Shown piece by piece: positions 34,381 through 43,196 of a stretch of 64,000 nucleotides of DNA; position 1 is the stretch's first letter, and every line of letters begins with the position of its first letter. The stretch lies in assembly GCF_007096635.1 (NCBI RefSeq), contig NZ_VKAA01000004.1, forward strand, positions 248,001 through 312,000, written 5' to 3'. The DNA is from Mycolicibacterium sp. 018/SC-01/001 (lineage in GTDB: Bacteria; Actinomycetota; Actinomycetes; Mycobacteriales; Mycobacteriaceae). The position numbers and the translations under genes were made by a program. A model generated the notes under the pieces. That model saw only the letters and a program-made list of their open reading frames with translations. It had not been told where the DNA came from and searched no databases.

Positions 34381-35979
34381 ATGAGTGATCTGCTGCGCCA
34401 TCCCGTGCACTCCGGCCACCTGACCGTCGGCGCCCTCAAGCGGCACCGCGACAAGCCCGTACTGTTCCTCGGCGACACCACGCTCACCGGCGGTGAGCTG
34501 GCCGATCGCATCAGCCAGTACATCCAGGCGTTCGAAGCGCTGGGGGCGGGCACCGGTGCCGCGGTCGGGCTGCTGTCGCTCAATCGGCCCGAGGTCCTGA
34601 TGATCATCGGCGCGGGGCAGACGCAGGGCTACCGGCGTACGGCACTACACCCTCTCGGTTCGCTCGACGACCACGCCTACGTGCTGTCCGACGCCGAGGT
34701 GACGTCGCTGATCATCGATCCGAACCCGATGTTCGTCGAACGTGCGCTGGGACTGCTCGACAAGGTGCCGTCGCTGAAGCAGATCCTGACCATCGGGCCC
34801 GTGCCGTCCGAGTTGGCCGACGTCGCTGTGGACCTGACCGCCGAAGCGGCCAAATACCCGCCCGTGCCCCTGGTCGCCGCCGACCTGCCGCCCGACCACA
34901 TCGGCGGCCTGACCTACACCGGCGGCACCACGGGCAAGCCGAAGGGCGTGATGGGGACGACCCAGTCGATCACCACGATGACGACCGTGCAGCTGGCCGA
35001 GTGGGAGTGGCCGGAGACCCCCCGCTTCCTGATGTGCACGCCGCTATCGCACGCCGGCGCGGCGTTCTTCACCCCCGTCGTCGTCAAGGGCGGCGAGCTG
35101 ATCGTGCTGACCAAGTTCGACCCGGCCGAGGTGCTGCGCGTGATCGAGGAGCAGAAGATCACCGCGACGATGCTGGTGCCGTCGATGATCTATGCGCTGA
35201 TGGACCATCCGGACTCGCACACCCGCGACCTGTCGTCGCTCGAGACGGTGTATTACGGTGCGTCGGCGATGAATCCGGTGCGCCTCGCAGAAGCGATCCG
35301 CCGGTTCGGGCCGATCTTCGCGCAGTACTACGGGCAGTCCGAAGCCCCGATGGTGATCACGTATCTGTCGAAGAAGGACCATGACGAGAAGCGGCTGACC
35401 TCCTGTGGGCGGCCCACGCTGTTCGCGCGGGTCGCACTGCTGGGCGAGGACGGGCAGCCGGTGCCTCAGGGTGAGGTGGGTGAGATCTGCGTGTCCGGGC
35501 CGCTGCTGTCGGGTGGGTACTGGAAACTGCCCGACGCGACGGCGGACACGTTCCGGGACGGGTGGATGCACACCGGCGACCTGGCTCGTGAGGACGAAGA
35601 CGGCTTCTACTACATCGTCGACCGGACGAAGGACATGATCGTCACCGGCGGCTTCAACGTGTTCCCCCGCGAGGTGGAAGATGTTGTGGCAGAACATCCT
35701 TCGGTGGCTCAGGTCTGTGTGATCGGCACGCCCGACGAGAAGTGGGGTGAAGCGGTGACGGCCGTGGTGGTGCTGCGGCCCGATGCCGCGTCCGACGACG
35801 ATGCCGTGGCGACGATGATCTCCGAGATCCAGTCGGCCGTGAAGGAGCGCAAGGGTTCGGTACACGCGCCCAAGCAGGTGGTGGTGGTCGATTCCGTGCC
35901 GGTGACGGCGCTGGGCAAGCCGGACAAGAAGGCGGTGCGGGCGCAGTTCTGGGAGGGCGCTTCGCGTTCTGTCGGGTGA
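34381..35979 (+). CDS. fadD8: Acyl-CoA synthetase FadD8
   Basis: 532-residue adenylate-forming enzyme. P-loop TYTGGTTGKPKGVMG (about residues 178-192), YYGQSEAPMVITYL, GWMHTGDLAREDEDG, RTKDMIVTGGFNVFPREVED and the C-terminal LGKPDKKAVR lysine. It activates a carboxylic acid with ATP and CoA; the KstR-like operator suggests a steroid- or lipid-derived acid. Matches the position of fadD8 (Rv0551c) between menC and menB in mycobacteria. ATG, probably leaderless. Ends before palindromic repeat copy c of family 2, facing the NodS-like operon. Confidence 0.9.
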   Translation: MSDLLRHPVHSGHLTVGALKRHRDKPVLFLGDTTLTGGELADRISQYIQAFEALGAGTGAAVGLLSLNRPEVLMIIGAGQTQGYRRTALHPLGSLDDHAYVLSDAEVTSLIIDPNPMFVERALGLLDKVPSLKQILTIGPVPSELADVAVDLTAEAAKYPPVPLVAADLPPDHIGGLTYTGGTTGKPKGVMGTTQSITTMTTVQLAEWEWPETPRFLMCTPLSHAGAAFFTPVVVKGGELIVLTKFDPAEVLRVIEEQKITATMLVPSMIYALMDHPDSHTRDLSSLETVYYGASAMNPVRLAEAIRRFGPIFAQYYGQSEAPMVITYLSKKDHDEKRLTSCGRPTLFARVALLGEDGQPVPQGEVGEICVSGPLLSGGYWKLPDATADTFRDGWMHTGDLAREDEDGFYYIVDRTKDMIVTGGFNVFPREVEDVVAEHPSVAQVCVIGTPDEKWGEAVTAVVVLRPDAASDDDAVATMISEIQSAVKERKGSVHAPKQVVVVDSVPVTALGKPDKKAVRAQFWEGASRSVG

Positions 35980-35999
35980 CGGTGCGTGCGCTCGGTTGC

Positions 36000-36061
36000 G
36001 GCGAGCGCGCGCGAAATGCCAGATTGTGGCGGCGTGTCGCGTACAGACGCGCGCGCTCGCC
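36000..36061. repeat. GC-rich palindromic repeat family 2, copy c
   Basis: Perfect 14-bp arms GGCGAGCGCGCGCG (36000-36013) and CGCGCGCGCTCGCC (36048-36061), with GGCGGCGTGTC in the 34-nt loop as in copy b. It fills the 85-bp spacer between the convergent fadD8 and methyltransferase genes, so a bidirectional terminator role is likely. Confidence 0.85.
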
Positions 36062-36064
36062 GAA

Positions 36065-36688
36065 CTAGGCGCCCGGGACGTGGGTGCGGGACGCGACGGA
36101 ATCCGCTGTCGCCGTGTCGAACACGTCGATGACGACATCGTCGTCGCGATAGCCCCCGAGACGGTGCAGACCCGCGGCGTGCGTGATGATCTCCGCGGCC
36201 TCGTCGCCGCTCATCGGATAGTCGGCCACAGCGTGGCGCCAGTGCGCGGCGACGACCGTGGCGGGGCTCGGTAGCCGCGGGATCTCGCGCTCCAGCACCG
36301 TGCGCAGAGTGTCGGGCTGCAGGTAGTAGCACACCTCCGAGAGCACGACGAGGTCGAAAGGGCCTGCGGGCCAGGGGTCGTCGACGGATCCGCGCCGAAG
36401 GTCGAGGCGTCCGCCCCGCCGCGCCGCCGCCAGGCGCCGGTTGGTCGCGTCGAGCGCCGCGACGCTGACATCGATCGCGGTGATCCGGTCACATCGCATC
36501 AGCAGCCGTTCGGTCAGCACGCCGACCGAACAGCCCGGTTCGAACGCGTGGCGGTAGCGCCGGAACGGCAGCACCGCCATCGTGATCGCATACTTGCGGT
36601 CCTCGTACCACCGTGTGCCCAGCGACCACGGATCGTCGGACTCTGCGTACAGGCGGTCGAAGTAGTCGTCGGGCAGGCGGGCACTCAC
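36065..36688 (-). CDS. NodS-like SAM-dependent methyltransferase
   Basis: 207 residues. The opening DDYFDRLYAESDDPWSLGTRW and the SAM motif FEPGCSVGVLTERL match the NodS family (PF05401), whose rhizobial prototype N-methylates the amino group freed by NodB during Nod-factor synthesis. Also present are AIDVSVAAL and DLVVLSEVCYYL. Probably cytosolic. GTG start overlaps the PIG-L stop by 4 nt. Last gene of the four-gene overlapping operon 39085-36065. The acceptor is not known; the adjacent deacetylase makes an amino sugar plausible. Confidence 0.88.
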   Translation of the reverse strand: MSARLPDDYFDRLYAESDDPWSLGTRWYEDRKYAITMAVLPFRRYRHAFEPGCSVGVLTERLLMRCDRITAIDVSVAALDATNRRLAAARRGGRLDLRRGSVDDPWPAGPFDLVVLSEVCYYLQPDTLRTVLEREIPRLPSPATVVAAHWRHAVADYPMSGDEAAEIITHAAGLHRLGGYRDDDVVIDVFDTATADSVASRTHVPGA

Positions 36689-37452
36689 CAGAACCCCACT
36701 TCTCCCACCGTCAGCAGCCGGTGCAGCACCTCCGGCGGGAGCACCGGATCACCGCCGGGAGTCGGTGCGGCGTACTGGCTGTCGAAGCATCGTGCCGCGC
36801 GCCGTTTGGTGTCGATGGCCTCGGCGGTGAGTCGCGTCATCCGCGCGCGATGCCACGGGACCGCGATGTCGCCGGGAAACGACCAGTGCCACATCCACAC
36901 CGGATACTCCACCAGCACCGCCCCGGTCTGTTCGGTGGCGACGGCCGCGGCCCTGCCCACCGCCTCGTGATCGGGGTGCCCGTCGCCGCGCCAGGGCGCC
37001 GCACACCAGGTGCCCGCCGGTGTGCCGTCGAGGATCTCGATCAACAGATCGGTCAGCCGCAGGTCGTGCTCACCCACCCGCCCGTCGGGCAGCCCGAGGC
37101 TCACCGGGGCACACATCCCCAACACCGTTGCTGCCCTGCGCAATTCGCCACGACGGACCCGTTCGAGCCGATATCGCTGCAGGACAGACAGTTCCGGGTA
37201 CGCGGCCCCGCCGTCGGTGGCCGAGACGATCTGCGTGCGCACCCCCGACTGCGCCAGCAGCGACGCGGTCGCCCCGAAACCCAGCGTCTCGTCGTCGGGG
37301 TGCGCCCCGACCACGAGGAGCTGCGGGCAGCGGGTCAGATCCAGCTCCGGCAGCTGCAGACCCGCATCCACCCACACCTGCGTCGGTGTCCCGCCGTCGG
37401 GAACGGGACGCGCCGAGAACCGCGCGCCGTTGCCCGCCCGTGCCGCCGTCAT
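36685..37452 (-). CDS. PIG-L family deacetylase
   Basis: 255 residues. Zn-dependent amidohydrolase of the LmbE/PIG-L superfamily: the metal motif AHPDDE (LLVVGAHPDDETLGFG, about residues 49-54) and the third ligand in RGDGHPDHEAVGRA. Family members remove acetyl from GlcNAc-containing molecules (MshB, GPI precursors). The protein has an N-terminal extension of about 45 residues. ATG overlaps the stop of the acyl-CoA dehydrogenase-like gene by 4 nt (ATGA). The reaction on a GlcNAc-like unit is inferred. Confidence 0.92.
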   Translation of the reverse strand: MTAARAGNGARFSARPVPDGGTPTQVWVDAGLQLPELDLTRCPQLLVVGAHPDDETLGFGATASLLAQSGVRTQIVSATDGGAAYPELSVLQRYRLERVRRGELRRAATVLGMCAPVSLGLPDGRVGEHDLRLTDLLIEILDGTPAGTWCAAPWRGDGHPDHEAVGRAAAVATEQTGAVLVEYPVWMWHWSFPGDIAVPWHRARMTRLTAEAIDTKRRAARCFDSQYAAPTPGGDPVLPPEVLHRLLTVGEVGFW

Positions 37453-38387
37453 GGCAATGCCCCGGCCAGTTCGCCCAGTCGCTCCAGATCCCGCTCCGCA
37501 TGGCTCTGCCGCACGTAGACCGAGAGATCGGCGACGCGCTGCACATGGTCTCCGTCCATGCTCAGTGGCGCCGGTCCGAGCGCCCGGGCGGTGCGGCCGA
37601 TGGCCTCTTCCACCGCGTGCTCGACGACCGCGCGGACGCGCCGCGCCACCAGCTCGCCACGGCCGCCCGCGTCCGCAGGGTCGGCGTCGATCGCGGCGGC
37701 CGCCGCGTCCAGCGTCGCATCGGCCGCTGCCAGCGCAGCGTCCACGGCACCCAGGTGCGCCAGTGCGTGCGGGTCCCCTCCGGTCGATGCCCGGCGGTAC
37801 AGCGGCCGGGCCACCGCGCGTGCGCCGCCCAGCCAGCAGGCCGCCACCCCGGCGCCGCCGTGCCAGAACCCCGGGCGGCTCAGGTACTCCCCCGGCGTGC
37901 CGACGGCCACCGCCGGCGTGTTGTCGAAGGACACCGAGCGGGTGTCGGATTCGGCCATCCCCGCCGCACTCCACGTGCTGGGCAGTGGACGCACCCCGCG
38001 TGCTCCGAGGTCCACAGCGAACAGCCCCCGGTCGCCGTCGGGCAGGCGGGCCGTGACCAGGGCATGCGAACAGAGTCCCGCGCCCGAACACCACGCCTTC
38101 ACTCCGTCGAGCCGGACCGCGTCGCCATCGACGGTCGCGGACACGACGGCGTCGGGCGGTTCTGCCGCCCACACCCCCCACCACTGACCCGGCTCGGGAC
38201 GGGGACCGCCGAGTTCGGCGAGGATCGCGACGGCATCGGCGTGCGCCTCGGCCAGCCGTCCTGCGGTCACGTCTTCCTCGGCCATCCCGGCCAGCCGCTG
38301 CCAGCGCACCCGGGTGTCACCACGGCCGGGCAGCGGCAGGTCGAGGTCGCCCGTGGCCAACCAACGCTTGACCAAGCCGACACTCAC
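37449..38387 (-). CDS. Acyl-CoA dehydrogenase-like protein, short form
   Basis: 312 residues, about 70 shorter than typical acyl-CoA dehydrogenases. The middle domain is recognisable (VSATVDGDAVRLDGVKAWCSGAG, the beta-domain pattern; SVSFDNTPAVAVGTPGEY), and the C-terminal helical domain ends in HVQRVADLSVYVRQSHAERD. The usual N-terminal helices are abbreviated, and I cannot identify the catalytic Glu or the GT-EI ending. It may act on a non-CoA substrate or have lost activity. GTG start overlaps the GT2 stop by 4 nt. Part of the overlapping operon. Confidence 0.82.
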   Translation of the reverse strand: MSVGLVKRWLATGDLDLPLPGRGDTRVRWQRLAGMAEEDVTAGRLAEAHADAVAILAELGGPRPEPGQWWGVWAAEPPDAVVSATVDGDAVRLDGVKAWCSGAGLCSHALVTARLPDGDRGLFAVDLGARGVRPLPSTWSAAGMAESDTRSVSFDNTPAVAVGTPGEYLSRPGFWHGGAGVAACWLGGARAVARPLYRRASTGGDPHALAHLGAVDAALAAADATLDAAAAAIDADPADAGGRGELVARRVRAVVEHAVEEAIGRTARALGPAPLSMDGDHVQRVADLSVYVRQSHAERDLERLGELAGALP

Positions 38388-39085
38388 GAAGCTTCTTTTC
38401 CGGCGAGGTCCTTCAGATCCGCCGCGAAGCCCTCCGGCGCGCGGCCGTCGACGCGGTCCGACGTCGCCACCGACAGGTCCCGGTCCCGGTGGACGAGGAG
38501 CCGCGCCGAGAGGAAGCGGTCCACCAGATCGCCGTCCTCCGCCGTCGCGAGCGCCCGGAATCCGCCGACCTGCCAGTACGCGGAGGCGCGGAAACCCATG
38601 TTGGCCCCGTGCACGTGGGAATGCCCCGGCCCGTCGGCATCGTATTCCCGCTGGAAGTGGAGGGTCGCAGCATCAGACAGGCTGCGCAGCAACGGAAACC
38701 GCACGACGCCGAGCACCATGTCGGCGCCGGGCGCCGTCATCCGCACCAGCCAGTCCGGGCTGACCACGCTGTCGGCGTCCGTCGTCGCGTACCACGTCCT
38801 CGGCCCGTCGCCGCACACCGTGCGCGCGTACTCGAACCCCGCGGCGCGCGCCGCACCCACGTTCCCGGCGTCGACCGCGACCACGTGGACGTCGGCCCCG
38901 AACCCGCCGGCCACCTGTTCGCTGCCGTCGTCGCAGGAGTCGAGCACGACGACGACCAGCACCGGCACGGCCACACACAGCGCGGCGGTGGTCAGCGCCG
39001 TCAGGCACGCGGGCAGGTCATCGGCTTCGTTGTGGGCGGGCACCACCACGACGATCTGATCCCAGGACGTCCCCACGGTGAGCAC
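38384..39085 (-). CDS. Family 2 glycosyltransferase
   Basis: 233 residues, GT-A fold: VVVVPAHNEADDLPACL (nucleotide-binding start), VVLDSCDDGS, WYATTDADSVVSPDWL (a DAD metal motif) and, later, HVHGANMGFRASAYWQVGGF with a likely acceptor loop and TAEDGDLVDR, equivalent to the ED motif. No membrane helix, so it is cytosolic or peripheral. It transfers a sugar from an unknown nucleotide donor. First gene of the GT2-ACAD-PIG-L-methyltransferase operon. Start GTG 39085; GTG 39079 is possible. Divergent from the HAD gene. Confidence 0.9.
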   Translation of the reverse strand: MLTVGTSWDQIVVVVPAHNEADDLPACLTALTTAALCVAVPVLVVVVLDSCDDGSEQVAGGFGADVHVVAVDAGNVGAARAAGFEYARTVCGDGPRTWYATTDADSVVSPDWLVRMTAPGADMVLGVVRFPLLRSLSDAATLHFQREYDADGPGHSHVHGANMGFRASAYWQVGGFRALATAEDGDLVDRFLSARLLVHRDRDLSVATSDRVDGRAPEGFAADLKDLAGKEAS

Positions 39086-39137
39086 AGGAGGGTGGTTAGC
39101 CGCAAAACGACCGGTTCACACCTGGCACGATGGTCGC

Positions 39138-39839
39138 GTGGGTGATTCCGTGACCGACATCGACGCAGTGCTGTTCGACTTCTCGGGCACGCTGTTCCGT
39201 CTCGAGGAGGACGACAGCTGGTTCGAGGGCATGACCCTCGAGGACGACAAAGCCGTCGACGAGCACGTGCAAGCCGAACTGGTGCACCGGCTGACCGCCC
39301 CCACGGGCCAGACGGTGTCGATGACCCCCGAAGCGCTCGACGCCTGGGTCAACCGGGACCTCACCCCCCATCTGCACCGCGAGGCCTACCTGCACGTGCT
39401 CCGCGAATCCGGGCTGGCCCGCCATCACGCGGAGGCGTTGTACGCCAAGGTGATCGATCCGGCGTACTGGACGCCCTACCCGGACACCGCGACCGTGCTC
39501 GCCGGGCTCAAGAAGCGCGGTATCGCCACAGCCGTGGTGTCCAACATCGCCTTCGACATCCGGCCCGCCTTCGACACGATCGGTGCGGGCGGCGACGTGG
39601 ACGCCTTCGTCCTGTCCTTCGAAGTCGGCGCGACCAAACCCGATCCGGCGATCTTCACCGAGGCGCTGCAGCGGGTGGGCGTGCCCGCAGATCGCGCGCT
39701 GATGGTCGGAGACAGCGACGAAGCCGACGGCGGGGCCCGTGCCCTCGGCTGCCGGTTCGCGCTCGTCGACCCGCTGCCGACGCGCACGCGCCGTGACGGG
39801 CTCGTCGCGGCGCTGTGGGCACACGGCATCCCCCTCTAG
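39138..39839 (+). CDS. HAD-superfamily hydrolase
   Basis: 233 residues. HAD motifs: I in AVLFDFSGTLF (DFSGT, nucleophile Asp; second Asp of DxD replaced by Ser, so it may be a less typical phosphatase), II in VVSNIAFD, III in GATKPDPAIF (Lys) and IV in LMVGDSDEADGG. A helical cap sits between motif I and II. Substrate unknown. Starts at GTG 39138; GTG 39150 is an alternative. Followed 25 nt later by the DUF385 protein and then menB, probably as one transcript. Confidence 0.88.
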   Translation: MGDSVTDIDAVLFDFSGTLFRLEEDDSWFEGMTLEDDKAVDEHVQAELVHRLTAPTGQTVSMTPEALDAWVNRDLTPHLHREAYLHVLRESGLARHHAEALYAKVIDPAYWTPYPDTATVLAGLKKRGIATAVVSNIAFDIRPAFDTIGAGGDVDAFVLSFEVGATKPDPAIFTEALQRVGVPADRALMVGDSDEADGGARALGCRFALVDPLPTRTRRDGLVAALWAHGIPL

Positions 39840-39864
39840 CCTCGACGTCTGTAGCGTCGTTGCG

Positions 39865-40305
39865 ATGGCGAATCCCAAGCCGCCGTGGTGGCTCAAGCCG
39901 ATGAACAAGGTCCTGATGGCGGCGACGCGCATCGGACTGATCAAGGACGGCCCGGTCGTGTTGACGGTGACGGGCCGCACGTCCGGAAAGCCCCGCTCGA
40001 CCCCCATCACACCGTTCGAGGTGGACGGCAAGCGCTACGTCGTCGGGGGCTTCCCCGGCGCCGACTGGGTGCGCAACGCCCGGGCCCACCCCGAGGCGGT
40101 GATGACCCGCGGCAAGGTTCGCGAACCCGTACGAATGGTCGAGCTGTCCGCCGAGGAGGCGCGACCGCTGCTGAGGCAGTTCCCGGTGCTGGTGCCCACC
40201 GGCGTGAGCTTCATGCGCAACGCAGGACTGGTCACCGGACCCCACCCCGACGAGTCCGAGGCGCTGGCCGGGCGCTGCGCGATCTTCCGGTTCGATAACG
40301 TCTGA
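39865..40305 (+). CDS. F420-dependent oxidoreductase-like protein (Ddn/DUF385 family)
   Basis: 146 residues, split-barrel fold typical of the deazaflavin-dependent nitroreductase family. Visible: WWLKPMNKVLMAATRIGL, VLTVTGRTSGKPRSTPI (the cofactor-binding GRxSG.pR block), YVVGGFPGADWVRNARAHPE and AVMTRGKVREPV. These proteins use reduced F420 to reduce quinones or nitro compounds. Lies between the HAD gene and menB with gaps of 25 and 4 nt, so it is part of the menB transcript. Menaquinone could be a substrate, by location only. Confidence 0.9.
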   Translation: MANPKPPWWLKPMNKVLMAATRIGLIKDGPVVLTVTGRTSGKPRSTPITPFEVDGKRYVVGGFPGADWVRNARAHPEAVMTRGKVREPVRMVELSAEEARPLLRQFPVLVPTGVSFMRNAGLVTGPHPDESEALAGRCAIFRFDNV

Positions 40306-40309
40306 CGGC

Positions 40310-41209
<900 letters not shown>

Positions 41210-41211
41210 CA

Positions 41212-41264
41212 GCGATTTCGGCGTGCTTTTCGTCGCTGAGCGACGACAGCCACGCCGAAATCAC
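41212..41264. repeat. 53-bp palindromic repeat family 1, copy C
   Basis: Left arm GCGATTTCGGCGTG (41212-41225) and right arm CACGCCGAAATCAC (41251-41264) with 12 matching bp; the 25-nt loop folds again (CGTCGCT-G-AGCGACG), making nearly the whole unit a single palindrome. Located between menB and the SDR gene, ending 13 nt before the SDR start. Confidence 0.88.
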
Positions 41265-41277
41265 GAGAGGACGCCCC

Positions 41278-42162
41278 ATGGCACGCAATCCGTTCCGGCG
41301 GCTGGCCGAGCAGGTGGTCTTGACGAGCATGCGGCCGCCGCTGATCCCGACGCTGCTGCAGTACCGGCCCGACCGGGAGACCGTCGACCTGGCGGGCAAG
41401 CGCATCCTGCTGACCGGCGCCTCGTCGGGTATCGGCGAGGCCGCAGCCGAGAAGCTGGCGCGCCGCGGCGCCACGGTGATCGCCGTCGCGCGCCGGCAGG
41501 AGCTGCTCGACGCGCTGGTCACCCGCATCACCGAGGCAGGCGGTACCGCGCGCGCCCACGCCTGCGACCTGTCGGACATGGACGCGATCGACGCGCTCGT
41601 CGAAACGGTCGACGCCGAATTCGGCGGGGTCGACATCCTGGTCAACAACGCGGGGCGCTCGATCCGGCGACCGTTGGCCGAGTCGCTGGAGCGCTGGCAC
41701 GACATCGAGCGCACGATGACGCTGAACTACTACGGTCCGGTGCGGCTGATCCGAGGGCTGGCCCCCGGCATGCTCGAGCGGGGCGACGGGCATGTCATCA
41801 ACGTCTCGACCTGGGGTGTGAAAACCGAGTCGCCTCCGCTGTTCGGCGCCTACAACGCCTCCAAGGCCGCGCTGTCGTCGATCAGCCGGATCATCGAAAC
41901 CGAGTGGGGCGACCGGGGCGTGCACTGCACGACGCTGTACTACCCACTGGTGAAGACCCCCATGATCGCGCCGACACGGGCCTACGACGGGCTACCCGGC
42001 CTGTCGGCGAGCGAGGCGGCGGGGTGGATCATCACCGCGGCACGGCATCGCCCCGTCAGCATCGCACCGCGCATCGCCGTCACCGCGCACGCGATCAACA
42101 GCGTCGCACCGGCCGCCGTCGACACGTTGATGAAGCGGCAGCGGATGCAGCCACGGCGGTGA
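41278..42162 (+). CDS. Short-chain dehydrogenase/reductase (Rv0547c-like)
   Basis: 294 residues. A hydrophobic/basic N-terminal extension precedes the Rossmann domain; TGASSGIG near residue 47, NNAGRSIRRP, catalytic Ser in NVSTWG and YNASK. Similar to the mycobacterial protein encoded next to menB (Rv0547c). Length agrees. ATG at 41278 with GAGAGGA 7-13 nt upstream; this ribosome binding site abuts the palindromic repeat, which separates it from menB. Substrate unknown. Confidence 0.9.
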   Translation: MARNPFRRLAEQVVLTSMRPPLIPTLLQYRPDRETVDLAGKRILLTGASSGIGEAAAEKLARRGATVIAVARRQELLDALVTRITEAGGTARAHACDLSDMDAIDALVETVDAEFGGVDILVNNAGRSIRRPLAESLERWHDIERTMTLNYYGPVRLIRGLAPGMLERGDGHVINVSTWGVKTESPPLFGAYNASKAALSSISRIIETEWGDRGVHCTTLYYPLVKTPMIAPTRAYDGLPGLSASEAAGWIITAARHRPVSIAPRIAVTAHAINSVAPAAVDTLMKRQRMQPRR

Positions 42163-42190
42163 CGAGCAGTGGACGTGATAGACACGGCCC

Positions 42191-42577
42191 ATGGAGATCC
42201 TGGCCAGCCGTGTGCTGTTCCGGCCTGCTGACTACGACCGCTCGGTGGCGTTCTATCGCGACGGCCTGGACCTCGCGATCGCCCGCGAATACCCCGGCGG
42301 CACGGTGTTCTACGCCGGCCAGTCGCTGATCGAGATCGCCGGCCACGGATCACCCGCCGACGGCGCACCGCCGTTTCCGGGTGCGTTGTGGCTGCAGGTG
42401 CGCGACCTCGAGGTGGCTCAGAATACGTTGCGGCAGCGAGGGATTCACATCACCCGAGATGCCCGCAGGGAGGCGTGGGGGCTGTCCGAGATGCACGTCC
42501 AGGACCCCGACGGAGTGACGCTGATCTTCGTCGAGGTGCCCGACGATCACCCGCTGCGCCGAGACACCCGGGGTTAG
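42191..42577 (+). CDS. Vicinal oxygen chelate (glyoxalase-like) protein, Rv0546c-like
   Basis: 128 residues, one VOC domain of two beta-alpha-beta-beta-beta modules: RVLFRPADYDRSVAFYRDGL and LWLQVRDLEVAQNTLRQRGI, with EMHVQDPDGVTLIFVEVP at the end. Members bind a metal and act as glyoxalases, dioxygenases or resistance proteins. Ligands seem to be Glu in IEIAGHG and Glu in FVEVP. ATG 42191. Its stop overlaps by 4 nt the convergent DUF3349 gene. Equivalent to Rv0546c. Confidence 0.9.
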   Translation: MEILASRVLFRPADYDRSVAFYRDGLDLAIAREYPGGTVFYAGQSLIEIAGHGSPADGAPPFPGALWLQVRDLEVAQNTLRQRGIHITRDARREAWGLSEMHVQDPDGVTLIFVEVPDDHPLRRDTRG

Positions 42578-42873
42578 CGCGCCGGCGTCGCCAGCGGCCA
42601 GCCGACCGACGCCAGGCGCGAGGCGACCTGGTGCATCTCCTCGGGGTTGGGCTCCTTGTCGGTCACCACGTGAATGGCCGCACGGATCTCCTGCTCGGTG
42701 ACCTCGTCGGATTCCGAACCCTTGAGGACGGTCTGGGCCGCCTTGACGACCTCCTCCTCGGTGAGTGTGCGCGACAGCAGCGCCAGCAGCGGGAAGTAGT
42801 CCGTCTGCGGCACGCCGTGCGGATATCCGGCGTGCAGCCAGTTGACGACGCTCGCGAAGGTGTTCTCGGCCAT
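42574..42873 (-). CDS. DUF3349 protein, copy 1 (Rv0543c-like)
   Basis: 99 residues, all-helical. Starts MAENTFASVVNWLHAGYPHG; the G-Y-P-x-G-V-P block and YFPLLALLSRTLTEEEVV, EQEIRAAIHVVT and ASRLASVGWPL are the DUF3349 signature of mycobacteria. A solution structure exists for a relative, without a function. Ten nt after the small membrane-protein gene on the same strand. A second, divergent copy lies at 44669-44995. Confidence 0.88.
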   Translation of the reverse strand: MAENTFASVVNWLHAGYPHGVPQTDYFPLLALLSRTLTEEEVVKAAQTVLKGSESDEVTEQEIRAAIHVVTDKEPNPEEMHQVASRLASVGWPLATPAR

Positions 42874-42883
42874 CGCAATCAGC

Positions 42884-43168
42884 TCACTTTCCGGGGAGGA
42901 ACGGGACGGGGTTGAATCCGAAGTGATGGTTGATGGTGCCCTTGGTGATGTAGAGGATGCCGATCACGATCACGACGGCGACGAACGCGAACAGCAGCAG
43001 GCCGAGAGCCTTGAGCGCGGGGTTGGGGGCGTCGACGGTGCCGTCGGCCTCGGCGCCGCCGGCACCGCGGGAGTAGGCGACCAGCCCGACCGCGAACAGT
43101 GCCGGCAGGCCGGCGCCGAGGACCAGGCCCACGGCGAGCACCTTGAGGATGGCTTCCAGGTAGGACAT
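42884..43168 (-). CDS. Small two-helix membrane protein (Rv0544c-like)
   Basis: 94 residues. Two membrane spans: about residues 10-31 (VLAVGLVLGAGLPALFAVGLV) and 52-74 (ALGLLLFAFVAVVIVIGILY). Short glycine/acidic loop between (SRGAGGAEADGTVDAPNP). Ends NHHFGFNPVPFLPGK. Co-transcribed with pitA (28-nt gap) and DUF3349 copy 1 (10 nt). Position next to pitA corresponds to Rv0544c. May modulate the transporter; no direct evidence. Confidence 0.85.
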   Translation of the reverse strand: MSYLEAILKVLAVGLVLGAGLPALFAVGLVAYSRGAGGAEADGTVDAPNPALKALGLLLFAFVAVVIVIGILYITKGTINHHFGFNPVPFLPGK

Positions 43169-43196
43169 GAGCTCCCTTGTCTGTGGTTCCGGCCGA

